Notes under the pieces: model-generated | What the model was told of the DNA's origin: nothing | Seen by the model: only the letters and a program-made list of their open reading frames with translations | The model's database searches: none | Origin: an uncultured Collinsella sp. | Lineage (GTDB): Bacteria > Actinomycetota > Coriobacteriia > Coriobacteriales > Coriobacteriaceae | Length of the DNA stretch: 40,640 bases | NCBI GenBank assembly: GCA_958353395.1 | Contig: CATWSG010000022.1 | Coordinates: 1-40,640, forward strand | Reading direction: 5' to 3' | Translations under genes and position numbers: made by a program | Part shown: positions 8,081 to 15,416 of the stretch, piece by piece | Layout: each line of letters begins with the position of its first letter | How positions within the stretch are numbered: the first letter of the stretch is position 1

Positions 8081-9805
8081 CTACGAGCGCAGTGTAATTT
8101 TATCGCGCAGCGACTTGAGGTCTTCGGTGACGGTGCGGTCTTCCTGGATCATCTTCTGGACCTTTTTGTAGCTCGTGCTGACGGTCGAGTGGTTGCGGTT
8201 GCCAAATTCGGCGCCCACCGCCGTGGTCGTCATCTCGCACATCTCGATGGCCAGGTAGATAGCGATATGGCGTGCTTTGGCGATATTGGCGTTGCGACGC
8301 GGGCCGATGAGCTCCTCGTGCGTCACGCCGTACTGCTCTTCGATGACGGACTGAACCGTCTGGACGTTGATCTTTTTGGCCGATGTGTCGAAGTACTGGC
8401 TGGCGATGGCATCGATATCGTCAAAGGTGAGCTCCCCGCCCTCGCGCTCGCGGTCGCCCGCCTCGCCGGCGCAGCGCTCGCAGAAGCTCTCGAGTTCGCG
8501 GATGTTGGTGCCTGAGACCTCGGCCATGTGTTTAAAGTGCTCGTCGGTCAAGTGTCCGCCGTCGCCCCCATAGGCCGCCAGCAGCGAGTCGTCGCCTGCC
8601 TCGGGAGCGGCGACGATGGTGTTCTCGTAATAGCGCTGCAAGATCTTGTATTTCATCTCGTAGCTGGGCTCTGCGACCAGGCAGAGCATGCCGGCGTTGA
8701 AGCGGCTGGTCAGACGCTCGTCCATGCTCAGGTCCTTGGGGGCGCGGTCTGCCGCGATGACGACCTTCTTGTTGTTGCGGATGAACTCGTCCATGAGCTG
8801 GAAAAAGTAGTCCACGCTCGCGCGCTTGCCGATGATGTTTTGGATGTCATCGATGATGAGCACGTCCACGCCGTGGTACGCCTGCATGATGGGGGCGTTG
8901 CTCTTCTTTTGGCGGTCGAACTCGGTCATCAGGTCGTCCAGATATGCCTGGGAGTTTGCATACTTGACCTTGATCTCGGGCGACTTCTCGGCGAGCTCGT
9001 TTTTGATGGCAAGCAGCAGGTGCGTCTTGCCCAGGCCCGATTTGCCGTAGATGAACAGTGATGTGCACGTGCCGCGCTCGTCCGCGAGGGCGGCAAACTT
9101 GAGTGCCGAGCGATAGGCATGGCTGTTTTCGGGGCCGTAGACAAAGTTCTCAAAGGTAAATTTTGAGTTCGCGGCGAGCGGGGCTCCATCCGTATTCTGC
9201 TCGGCCGGCACGGTCGGCGCCGGTATGGGTGAAGCGGGGGTCGCAGCTTGCGTGGATTTAGTCGGCGCTCCGCCCTTCATCTGGTTCATCATGCGACGAA
9301 AATCATCGGCCGAGAGCGTGTTCTTGATTGCAATGCCCGAATCCGCGCCCGCCGCTGCGTCGTGAGCGATAGGCATGTGCGTGACGGGTGCGTTCGTTGA
9401 CGTCGCCGCCGCGGTCGGCAACGGTGCCATGGTTTCACGGGAAACATCGCTGTGCTGGTGCTCGATTGTCGGCACGTCGCCTGCGGAGGCCGGTGCCGCC
9501 GGGGAAGCGGCGGGAGCCGTGGCAGGCGCCGTCGCGGCAGCGGATTCCGTCGCGGCGCCTTGCGGTGCCACGATGTCGAGCGCGATCGGTGCAAAGGCGA
9601 TTTCTTCCAGATAGGCCTCAATAGTCGGCTGATGCTTTTTGAGCTGCGCGATGGCAAAGCGCGAGGGGGCCTCGATCGTGAGCGTATCTTCGGTCAGGCT
9701 TATGGCGCGCGATTGCCCCAGCATGTTGATGAGGCGTGCATCTTGGCCGTCGCGCTGGCAAAAGGCGATGGCATCCCCCAGGATGATGCTTGCTTCCTCG
9801 TCCAC
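8081..9805 (-). CDS. dnaA: Chromosomal replication initiator DnaA
   Basis: DnaA binds the origin and melts it in an ATP-dependent way. Domain I covers about residues 1-78. A long Ala/Pro-rich domain II linker (about 79-210) accounts for the larger size (574 residues). The AAA+ domain has Walker A GKSGLGKT (254-261) and Walker B LIIDD (316-320). Domain IV contains the DNA-binding helix-turn-helix with GNRNHSTV, where most DnaA proteins have GxRDHTTV: Asp to Asn and the first Thr to Ser at base-contacting positions. The start is GTG 9805 with a GGGAG site, 15 bases after the stop of the upstream ATPase gene, implying co-transcription. A two-mismatch parS-like sequence lies inside the linker-coding region. 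Confidence 0.97.
   Translation of the reverse strand: MDEEASIILGDAIAFCQRDGQDARLINMLGQSRAISLTEDTLTIEAPSRFAIAQLKKHQPTIEAYLEEIAFAPIALDIVAPQGAATESAAATAPATAPAASPAAPASAGDVPTIEHQHSDVSRETMAPLPTAAATSTNAPVTHMPIAHDAAAGADSGIAIKNTLSADDFRRMMNQMKGGAPTKSTQAATPASPIPAPTVPAEQNTDGAPLAANSKFTFENFVYGPENSHAYRSALKFAALADERGTCTSLFIYGKSGLGKTHLLLAIKNELAEKSPEIKVKYANSQAYLDDLMTEFDRQKKSNAPIMQAYHGVDVLIIDDIQNIIGKRASVDYFFQLMDEFIRNNKKVVIAADRAPKDLSMDERLTSRFNAGMLCLVAEPSYEMKYKILQRYYENTIVAAPEAGDDSLLAAYGGDGGHLTDEHFKHMAEVSGTNIRELESFCERCAGEAGDREREGGELTFDDIDAIASQYFDTSAKKINVQTVQSVIEEQYGVTHEELIGPRRNANIAKARHIAIYLAIEMCEMTTTAVGAEFGNRNHSTVSTSYKKVQKMIQEDRTVTEDLKSLRDKITLRS
9431..9446. promoter_or_regulatory. Degenerate parS-like site inside dnaA
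   Basis: The 16-mer GGTTTCACGGGAAACA differs from the perfect parS sites at 14.5 kb at only two positions (1 and 10). It lies within the dnaA domain II coding sequence. Weak ParB binding is possible but unproven, and the match could be chance. Confidence 0.35.
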
Positions 9806-9820
9806 TGTCTCTCCCGTTCT

Positions 9821-11173
9821 TTAGCTCTGAGCTCGCACGCGAGCGGCGCCGAGTTCGGTCAGATGGTATTTCTGGCCATGCTTGATGACCAAGCCGGCCT
9901 GCGCCAAGTCATTGAGCGTGCGTGACCAAGTGGGGGCCGAGTTTCCAAACGCCCTCGCCAGATCGGTTGCACCGCACGCTTGATTTTGCGCCAGATAGCC
10001 CAGCGCGGCGTTGCCGCGATCGCTTACGAACACGTCCGGTTGTGGCTGCGCATGCTGATTTGCTGCATTAGGATACATCATTTGAGCTGCTGGTTGTTGA
10101 GAACTCTGCATCGGTGGCATTTGCTGTTGAAAACTTTGAGGCCACTGTTGGTAAGGCTGCGGAGGCATCTGCTGGGCCCAGGGGTTGTACTGCTGCTGCG
10201 GCATCTGCTGGTACGGCTGCTGATATCCTTGCTGGTACTGCTGCGGGAACTGCTGGCCGTACCCCAGTGGCGGTATCTGCTGATATGGATATCCCTGTTG
10301 GTACGGCTGATAGCCCATTTGCTGGCCACCCGGTGCGCCCGTCGCCTGCTGCATTGCTGCTGCATCCTGATCCGCCAGCGGCACGGCCTCTGGCATGTTT
10401 GGCGGCATCGACATCGATGTCGCCTGGGGCTCTTGTGTGGGAAGCATTCCGGGCTGCTGCATCTGCCTCACGGGGGGCTGCATCTGCTGCGTTGCCATGG
10501 GCTGCTGCGCAAAAGCTCCCGGCAGGGGATATGTGGGCTGCTCCGTCTCGGGCCGCACGGCAGCACCGCGTCCGCCGGCACGCTCGATTTCCTGCACTCG
10601 TTTAGGGTTCAGGCTTACCGTAACCACGGTGCCGTTGCCCATGTTGTCCTCGATGGATACGGCACCGCCGGCGTTTTCCAAATACTCCTGCACCATGGGA
10701 AACCCTGCTCCGGTTCCACGGATATAGCGCTTCATCTTGCTGTTTGCGCTGGTAACGCCAAAGTCGAAAGCGCGTTCCTTGTCGTCGATGCCGGGTCCTT
10801 GATCAGCAAAGCGGATGGTGTCTCCGCCGTCCAGAATCGAGATGATGGGCTCGGCAAAGTGTGCGTGGATAAAGTTTTCGACAATCTCGCGGATGACCAT
10901 GAGCGAGATATGGCCACCTTGTTCTTTCATGCACTGGTAGACGGTGTTGGTCGTCTCTTCCAAATACGTGCGGACATCTTGCGGGTCAACGACGATCACC
11001 CGCGGTGTCGACAGCATGTCGTCATAGACGGCGATGCGCGCGGCGTACATGGCTTTTAGCGCCTGCGTGGTCGTCTGCTCGCCTTCCGCATGCTCTTCGC
11101 GCACGCCGGTGATGTGCTCGTTGTCGGGTGCCGGGTCTCCGGAATCGACCATGGTGTAAAAGTCGTCAGACAT
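9821..11173 (-). CDS. GHKL ATPase with Q/P-rich linker and winged helix, upstream of dnaA
   Basis: I do not recognise a named family for this 450-residue protein. Residues 85-190 form a GHKL (histidine-kinase-type) ATPase domain with an N-box (REIVENFIHAHF, Glu96/Asn100), a G1 box ADQGPGI (123-129) and a G2 box GTGAGF (153-158). No phosphoacceptor histidine domain is visible, so it resembles an anti-sigma-factor or lone ATPase rather than a full kinase. Residues about 210-385 are rich in Gln, Pro, Met and Tyr, a prion-like low-complexity region. The C-terminal 65 residues look like a winged helix (LARAFG...WSRTLNDLAQAGLVIKHGQKYHLT). It starts at ATG 11173 beside the origin-like region and ends 15 bases before dnaA, so it heads the dnaA operon. 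A role in controlling replication initiation is plausible but inferred only from position and domains. Confidence 0.85.
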   Translation of the reverse strand: MSDDFYTMVDSGDPAPDNEHITGVREEHAEGEQTTTQALKAMYAARIAVYDDMLSTPRVIVVDPQDVRTYLEETTNTVYQCMKEQGGHISLMVIREIVENFIHAHFAEPIISILDGGDTIRFADQGPGIDDKERAFDFGVTSANSKMKRYIRGTGAGFPMVQEYLENAGGAVSIEDNMGNGTVVTVSLNPKRVQEIERAGGRGAAVRPETEQPTYPLPGAFAQQPMATQQMQPPVRQMQQPGMLPTQEPQATSMSMPPNMPEAVPLADQDAAAMQQATGAPGGQQMGYQPYQQGYPYQQIPPLGYGQQFPQQYQQGYQQPYQQMPQQQYNPWAQQMPPQPYQQWPQSFQQQMPPMQSSQQPAAQMMYPNAANQHAQPQPDVFVSDRGNAALGYLAQNQACGATDLARAFGNSAPTWSRTLNDLAQAGLVIKHGQKYHLTELGAARVRAQS

Positions 11174-11340
11174 GCCGCTCGCAATCTTTCAAAAGGTTTC
11201 GAACAAATAGTAGCTCACCGTGCAACGTTTCTCATCTTTCGACAAACTTTCAAAACCTGTTGAAAACTTTGGAAAACGGACGAAAAGTTCTCAACATTGC
11301 CAACATGACCTGTTGAAAACTCGATGAAATATCGTGAAAA
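11174..11340. other. Origin-like repeat region upstream of the dnaA operon
   Basis: Two direct copies of the 12-mer CCTGTTGAAAAC (11256-11267 and 11309-11320) occur here; the inverse copy lies in the dnaA-dnaN gap. Related sequences nearby are TTCTCAACA (11288-11296), CTTTCGACAA (11237-11246) and TTCAAAACCTG (11250-11260). The last two also recur in the dnaA-dnaN gap. TTTTCAACA resembles the DnaA box TTATCCACA with two changes. The region lies exactly where replication-oriented genes diverge (dnaA leftwards, rpmH rightwards). I read it as the second half of a bipartite origin or as a DnaA autoregulatory cluster. Confidence 0.55.
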
Positions 11341-11416
11341 GTTGCCATGAGGCGCAAATTTCGGTTGTGCTTATGGGGGAACCGTGTGAACTGCGCAACC
11401 TTTTACCTTTGATTTC

Positions 11417-11446
11417 TTGACATTTGAACATTGATTTCCCTACAAT
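11417..11446 (+). promoter_or_regulatory. Sigma-A-type promoter of rpmH
   Basis: A perfect -35 TTGACA (11417-11422) and a near-perfect -10 TACAAT (11441-11446) are separated by 18 bases. Transcription would start near 11453 and drive rpmH-rnpA-yidD-yidC. It is the strongest promoter visible in the window. Confidence 0.85.
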
Positions 11447-11518
11447 CTTCAAGCTCACGTGTCTATATCTGCGTCCGCGTCCCCGCGGACACTCGAAATG
11501 CAGCAGGAGGAACTTAAG

Positions 11519-11653
11519 ATGAAGCGTACGTATCAGCCTAATAAGCGTAAGCGTGCCAAGACCCATGGCTTCCGTGCCCGTATGGCCACTAAGGGTGGTC
11601 GTGCCGTGCTCGCCCGTCGTCGTGCCAAGGGCCGCAAGCGTCTCACTGTCTAG
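11519..11653 (+). CDS. rpmH: Ribosomal protein L34
   Basis: This 44-residue, strongly basic protein (MKRTYQPNKRKRAKTHGF...) is the large-subunit protein bL34. The ATG at 11519 follows a perfect AGGAGG at 11505-11510. An in-frame upstream extension from 11459 is rejected because it would translate the ribosome site. It sits beside the origin and ahead of rnpA, the arrangement conserved in most bacteria, and is expressed from the promoter at 11417-11446. Confidence 0.97.
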   Translation: MKRTYQPNKRKRAKTHGFRARMATKGGRAVLARRRAKGRKRLTV

Positions 11654-11673
11654 CAGCGATACACACATCTCGC

Positions 11674-12012
11674 ATGAAGACTATTAAGTCTCGGCAAGAT
11701 TTCGAGCATGTGTTCAGTCAGGGGCGTCGTTTCAATCACCCTCTGATTCGAATGACCATATGTGAATCGGTTGGCGAAGGCGACTCCGGAAGGGTCGCCT
11801 TCGTTGGTGCTAAGCGACTCGGTTGTGCCGTCGTGCGCAACCGATCTAAGCGTGTGATGCGCGAGGCCGCCCGCAGCTGCGGATTTCCCGTTGCGGGTTA
11901 TGACATCATCTTGTTTGCAACTCCCAAGACGAGGGTTTCCTCGCCGCAGGAGATGGACAAGGCGTTGCGTTCGCTTATGAAGCGCGCCGGCGTTGCCGGG
12001 GAGGAGCGATGA
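11674..12012 (+). CDS. rnpA: Ribonuclease P protein component
   Basis: RnpA is the protein cofactor that helps the RNase P RNA cleave the 5' leader from pre-tRNAs. The 112-residue basic protein begins MKTIKSRQDFEHVFSQGRR and carries the RNR signature AVVRNRSKRVMREA at about residues 52-65, which contacts the RNA. It lies 20 bases after rpmH in the same operon, and its last four bases overlap the start of yidD (ATGA), implying coupled translation. Confidence 0.96.
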   Translation: MKTIKSRQDFEHVFSQGRRFNHPLIRMTICESVGEGDSGRVAFVGAKRLGCAVVRNRSKRVMREAARSCGFPVAGYDIILFATPKTRVSSPQEMDKALRSLMKRAGVAGEER

Positions 12013-12233
12013 GCAATCACGTTTTGCGACGTGTTGCCATCGCTCCTATTCGCATATATCAACAGGTTATTTCGCCCTTATTGCCTGACGCCTGCATTTA
12101 TTACCCAACGTGCTCGCAATACGCCGTCCAGGCGATTGAGAAGCTCGGTGTTTTGAGAGGCTGCTGGCTTGCCGTGAGGCGCATCGCTCGCTGCAATCCC
12201 CTGCACGTCGGCGGTTATGACCCTGTGCCCTAG
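12009..12233 (+). CDS. yidD: Membrane protein insertion efficiency factor YidD
   Basis: This 74-residue amphipathic protein has the family hallmark YYPTCSQYA (about residues 31-39) followed by the conserved RIARCNPLHVGGYDPVP end. YidD proteins associate with the membrane and improve insertion through SecYEG/YidC. It overlaps rnpA by 4 bases and precedes yidC by about 30 bases, the usual rnpA-yidD-yidC order. Confidence 0.95.
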   Translation: MSNHVLRRVAIAPIRIYQQVISPLLPDACIYYPTCSQYAVQAIEKLGVLRGCWLAVRRIARCNPLHVGGYDPVP

Positions 12234-12262
12234 TGGGCACTCGCTATCGGAGGAAAACTTAC

Positions 12263-13033
12263 ATGTGGGATTGGATCGTTAACATCCTTTTCGAGCTGCT
12301 CAAGCTCATCCAGACCTTTGCGGTCGACTGGGGCCTGTCCATCATCATCCTGGTGGTCATCATCCGTCTGCTGCTGACGCCGCTCATGCTCAAGTCGACC
12401 AAGTCGACGGCTCGCATGCAGGTGCTGCAGCCCAAGATGCTCGAGATCCAGGAGCGCTATGCCGACGATCCTCAGCGTCAGGCCGAGGAGATGCAGAAGT
12501 TCTACAGCGAGAACAAGTTCAACCCGATGGCTGGTTGTTTGCCGCTGTTGATCCAGATGCCTGTCCTGTTCGCCCTGTTTACGTTGCTGCGCAACCTGCC
12601 GCAGTACTTTAACGACGGCACGTTCTCGTTCTTCAACATCCTGCCCGACCTGACCACCACGCCGAGCGCTTCCTTTGCCGATGGCTTTATGGTTGCGCTG
12701 CCTGCGCTGGTCTGCCTGATTCTGTTCGCCGTCCTGACCCTGATTCCGCAGCTCTATATGTCGCGCAACCAGACCGGCCAGCAGGCTCAGAGCATGCGTA
12801 TGATGGCTGTTGTCATGACGGTCATGATGCTTTGGATGGGTTGGAGCCTGCCCGTTGGTGTTCTGCTGTACTACGACGTCTCGTCTGCTTGGCAGGTTAT
12901 CCAGCAGATTTTTGTGACGCAGAAGGTTATCGAGAAGGCCAAGGCCGATGAGGAGGAGCGTCTTAAGAACGCTCCGCTGCAGGTTGAGGTCACTCGTCGA
13001 GAGAAGAAGCCGCGCCCGCACAAGAAGAAGTAG
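12263..13033 (+). CDS. yidC: Membrane protein insertase YidC/Oxa1
   Basis: YidC inserts and folds membrane proteins, alone or with SecYEG. The 256-residue form lacks the large periplasmic domain of Gram-negative YidC, as in Gram-positives. About five membrane segments are visible (near residues 21-40, 89-106, 131-155, 172-189 and 191-205), with the cytoplasmic coiled hairpin at about 45-85 and a basic C-terminal tail (KKPRPHKKK) typical of ribosome contact. The start is ATG 12263 after the GGAGG at 12249-12254. An in-frame upstream GTG/ATG reading from 12233 would run through that ribosome site. No lipobox cysteine is apparent at the N terminus. Confidence 0.95.
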   Translation: MWDWIVNILFELLKLIQTFAVDWGLSIIILVVIIRLLLTPLMLKSTKSTARMQVLQPKMLEIQERYADDPQRQAEEMQKFYSENKFNPMAGCLPLLIQMPVLFALFTLLRNLPQYFNDGTFSFFNILPDLTTTPSASFADGFMVALPALVCLILFAVLTLIPQLYMSRNQTGQQAQSMRMMAVVMTVMMLWMGWSLPVGVLLYYDVSSAWQVIQQIFVTQKVIEKAKADEEERLKNAPLQVEVTRREKKPRPHKKK

Positions 13034-13077
13034 TGGGATATCAATCTTATTTAGGTACCTAACTTTTGGAGTACGTT

Positions 13078-13647
13078 ATGTCTGAAGAGATCATCGAGGA
13101 TATGCTTGAGGAGGTTGCCCCGCAGGTCGCGGGCGATTATCCCGAGATTGCACAGCGCTACAAGGCTGGTGAAGAGCTGACCGATGAGGAGCTCGACACC
13201 ATTGCCGATGTTGCGATTTCCATCCTGCGTTCCATCCTTTCGCACTTCGATGCCGCCAACTCTCCTATCGATGAGTATGAGGGCGACGAGGGTGAGCTGA
13301 TTTTGGATGTAACGGCTCCCGACCTTGCTGTTCTCATTGGCCGTCATGGTCGCACCCTTGATGCCCTTCAGGTTATGTTCTCTTTGCTGGTGAGCCGCAA
13401 ACTTGGCTTTAGGTATCCGGTTGTAGTGGACGTAGAGGGATACAAGAGTCGCCGTCAGGACAAGGTTGCTTCCATGGCTCAGTCTGCTGCCGAGCGTGCC
13501 ATCCGCACTCATAAGAGTGTTTCGCTTCCGCCCATGAATGCCTACGAGCGTCGACTGGTTCACATTGCACTTCGTGGCAATGATGCCGTCGATACTCATT
13601 CTGAGGGTTCTGACCCTGATCGCCATGTGGTGATTGTTGCTCGATAA
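13078..13647 (+). CDS. khpB: KH/R3H RNA-binding protein (Jag/KhpB-like)
   Basis: This 189-residue protein has a type II KH domain at about residues 75-135, with the GxxG loop IGRHGRT at 88-91. An R3H domain at about 145-189 carries the Arg-x-x-x-His signature in ERRLVH. It corresponds to Jag/KhpB (SpoIIIJ-associated protein) but lacks the N-terminal Jag_N domain; an acidic helical segment occupies residues 1-70. Relatives bind RNA and influence cell elongation and division. The ATG at 13078 has GGAG 6 bases upstream, while a TTG at 13066 overlaps that site. It follows yidC by 44 bases, as in other bacteria, and ends the operon before a strong terminator. Confidence 0.92.
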   Translation: MSEEIIEDMLEEVAPQVAGDYPEIAQRYKAGEELTDEELDTIADVAISILRSILSHFDAANSPIDEYEGDEGELILDVTAPDLAVLIGRHGRTLDALQVMFSLLVSRKLGFRYPVVVDVEGYKSRRQDKVASMAQSAAERAIRTHKSVSLPPMNAYERRLVHIALRGNDAVDTHSEGSDPDRHVVIVAR

Positions 13648-13665
13648 TCTTCTCGAGCTTATGCT

Positions 13666-13697
13666 AAGGGGACGTGGTTTCCACGTCCCCTTTTTTT
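13666..13697 (+). terminator. Terminator after khpB
   Basis: A 12-bp perfect stem (13666-13677 with 13681-13692) with a 3-nt loop is followed by a continuous T-run to 13697. It ends the rpmH-to-khpB operon. Confidence 0.93.
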
Positions 13698-13743
13698 GTC
13701 AAAAGTTCTCGATACACTGATTTTTGTCAGAAAGGAGCTTTCG

Positions 13744-14481
13744 TTGTTAGTACTTACTGGTCAGCAGGCTGACGAGATGTTGAGTCGTCTAACTTCCTAT
13801 TGCAAAGAGTATTCCTTGAGCGTAACTGATGTTGAGCTGAGGAAATGTATTCAGCATTTGGATTTGGTTCTAGAAACAAATAAGACAACCAATCTCACCC
13901 GTATTCTTAACGTAGAAGATGCTGCAGTACTTCATATCCTCGACTCACTTGTTTTGCTCCCCTATATCAACAAGGCTCCTGAGGGAGCTTTGCTCGATAT
14001 GGGAACAGGTGCGGGCTTCCCTGGTATTCCATTAACCATAACCACGCATCGTAAAGCTACTTATATTGACTCTGTTGGCAAGAAGGTTGATGCGGTAAAT
14101 TCCTTTGTCCATGCTCTTGGATTGAAACATGCCCATGCAGTTCATGATCGTCTTGAAGAATATGCTCGGAGCCATAAGAAGCAGTTCTCTGTTGTAACCG
14201 CCCGCGCACTGGCCCCTCTACCGATTCTTGTTGAGTATGCGGCTCCGTATCTGAAGGATGGAGGGCTATTTGTTATAACCAAGGGCAATCCTTCGGATGA
14301 GGAGCTTGCTTCCGGCGTGTCAGCAGCTAAGATTTGCGGCTTCACTTTGCTTCTGAATGACGCAATTGATTTGCCTGAAGGCTTGGGTCACAGGGAGTTC
14401 ATTGTTCTTAAGAAGAGTCATCCAGCATCCGTTTCATTGCCTCGTGCAAATGGCGTGGCAAAGAAGAATCCGCTTGCCTAG
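13744..14481 (+). CDS. rsmG: 16S rRNA (guanine-N7) methyltransferase RsmG
   Basis: RsmG (GidB) methylates N7 of the conserved guanine at position 527 (E. coli numbering) of 16S rRNA using S-adenosylmethionine. Loss of function gives low-level streptomycin resistance in other species. The SAM-binding loop LLDMGTGAGFPG covers about residues 83-94. The start is TTG 13744, giving 245 residues, because AAAGGAG lies 6 bases upstream. A longer reading from 13696 would start inside the terminator T-run of the previous gene. Codon use is less GC-rich than in the neighbouring yidC. It is followed by the parS cluster. Confidence 0.93.
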   Translation: MLVLTGQQADEMLSRLTSYCKEYSLSVTDVELRKCIQHLDLVLETNKTTNLTRILNVEDAAVLHILDSLVLLPYINKAPEGALLDMGTGAGFPGIPLTITTHRKATYIDSVGKKVDAVNSFVHALGLKHAHAVHDRLEEYARSHKKQFSVVTARALAPLPILVEYAAPYLKDGGLFVITKGNPSDEELASGVSAAKICGFTLLLNDAIDLPEGLGHREFIVLKKSHPASVSLPRANGVAKKNPLA

Positions 14482-14482
14482 A

Positions 14483-14498
14483 TGTTTCACGTGAAACA
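14483..14498. promoter_or_regulatory. parS site 1 (ParB binding)
   Basis: TGTTTCACGTGAAACA is a perfect 16-bp palindrome identical to the bacterial parS consensus, two bases after the rsmG stop. ParB binds here and spreads, directing origin segregation with ParA. Confidence 0.97.
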
Positions 14499-14521
14499 TA
14501 ATGGATACTAACAACTTGCAG

Positions 14522-14537
14522 TGTTTCACGTGAAACA
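14522..14537. promoter_or_regulatory. parS site 2 (ParB binding)
   Basis: A second perfect TGTTTCACGTGAAACA starts exactly 39 bp after site 1 in the rsmG-parA gap. Confidence 0.97.
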
Positions 14538-14560
14538 TGGCGGTTGATATCGATTCGGAA

Positions 14561-14576
14561 TGTTTCACGTGAAACA
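14561..14576. promoter_or_regulatory. parS site 3 (ParB binding)
   Basis: A third perfect parS starts exactly 39 bp after site 2 and 40 bp before the parA start codon, so ParB binding could also repress or organise the parA promoter. That last point is inference. Confidence 0.97.
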
Positions 14577-14615
14577 TCCTCCGTTTGACAGCTTTAATAC
14601 ACACCAGGAGGGACC

Positions 14616-15416
14616 GTGGGATTTCGCGACGTTAAGCGTTCAAAGAGCGCAAAAGACACGCGTATCATTGCAATCATCAATCAAAAAGGCGGCGTCGGTA
14701 AGTCAACGACGGCTGTAAACCTTGCAGCAGCACTGGGTGAGCAGGGTCGTAAGACACTGATTGTCGATTTTGATCCGCAGGGAAACAGCACCAGTGGATT
14801 CGGAATTGAAAAAGAAGACCTTGATCACTGCATCTATGATGCATTGTTGAATGATGTGCCAGCAGAATCACTTGTTCTTGATACAAATTGCAAAAAGGTA
14901 TTCGTAATTCCAGCTACAATTCAGCTTGCAGGCGCCGAAATTGAGCTCGTAAGCGCAATTGCACGTGAAACCCGCCTCAAAGATTTGCTTGAGCCGATTC
15001 AGGACGAGTTCGATTTTATTTTCATTGACTGTCCTCCTTCGCTCGGCCTGCTTACTATCAACGCTTTGACCGCAGCAGACAGCGTTTTGATTCCGATCCA
15101 GTGCGAATATTACGCACTCGAGGGCGTTACGAAGCTGCTTGAGTCAATGAAGATGGTCAAATCAAGGCTGAACAAGGGCTTAGACACCTATGGTGTGCTT
15201 ATGACCATGTATGACTCGCGTACTTCACTATCGAATCAGGTTGTTGAGGAGGTTCAATCGTACTTTGGTGATAAGGCGTTTAAGACGCTAATCCCCCGTA
15301 CGGTTAAAATCTCCGAAGCTCCGTCTTTTGGAGAACCAGTAATTACCTATGCACCTCAAAATAAGGGTGCAAAAGCATATATGAACCTTGCAAAAGAGGT
15401 GATCAAGCGTGCCTAG
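14616..15416 (+). CDS. parA: Chromosome partitioning ATPase ParA (Soj)
   Basis: ParA is a nucleoid-bound ATPase that, stimulated by ParB, moves the origin region. The 266-residue protein has the deviant Walker A KGGVGKST at residues 24-31, the second acidic motif VDFDPQGNS and Walker B FIDCPPSLG. There is no N-terminal helix-turn-helix, as expected for chromosomal (type Ib-like) ParA. The start is GTG 14616 with AGGAGGG upstream at 14606-14612. It overlaps parB by 8 bases, and the three parS sites lie immediately upstream. Confidence 0.97.
   Translation: MGFRDVKRSKSAKDTRIIAIINQKGGVGKSTTAVNLAAALGEQGRKTLIVDFDPQGNSTSGFGIEKEDLDHCIYDALLNDVPAESLVLDTNCKKVFVIPATIQLAGAEIELVSAIARETRLKDLLEPIQDEFDFIFIDCPPSLGLLTINALTAADSVLIPIQCEYYALEGVTKLLESMKMVKSRLNKGLDTYGVLMTMYDSRTSLSNQVVEEVQSYFGDKAFKTLIPRTVKISEAPSFGEPVITYAPQNKGAKAYMNLAKEVIKRA

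Noticed and set aside
5929..8097. Long frame antisense to recF and dnaN that also spans the origin gap
   Set aside because: It crosses two certain genes and an AT-rich non-coding region, and has no plausible start.
14483..14576. 39-bp periodic repeats considered as a CRISPR or iteron array
   Set aside because: The repeated unit is exactly the parS palindrome beside parA/parB, which fully explains it.
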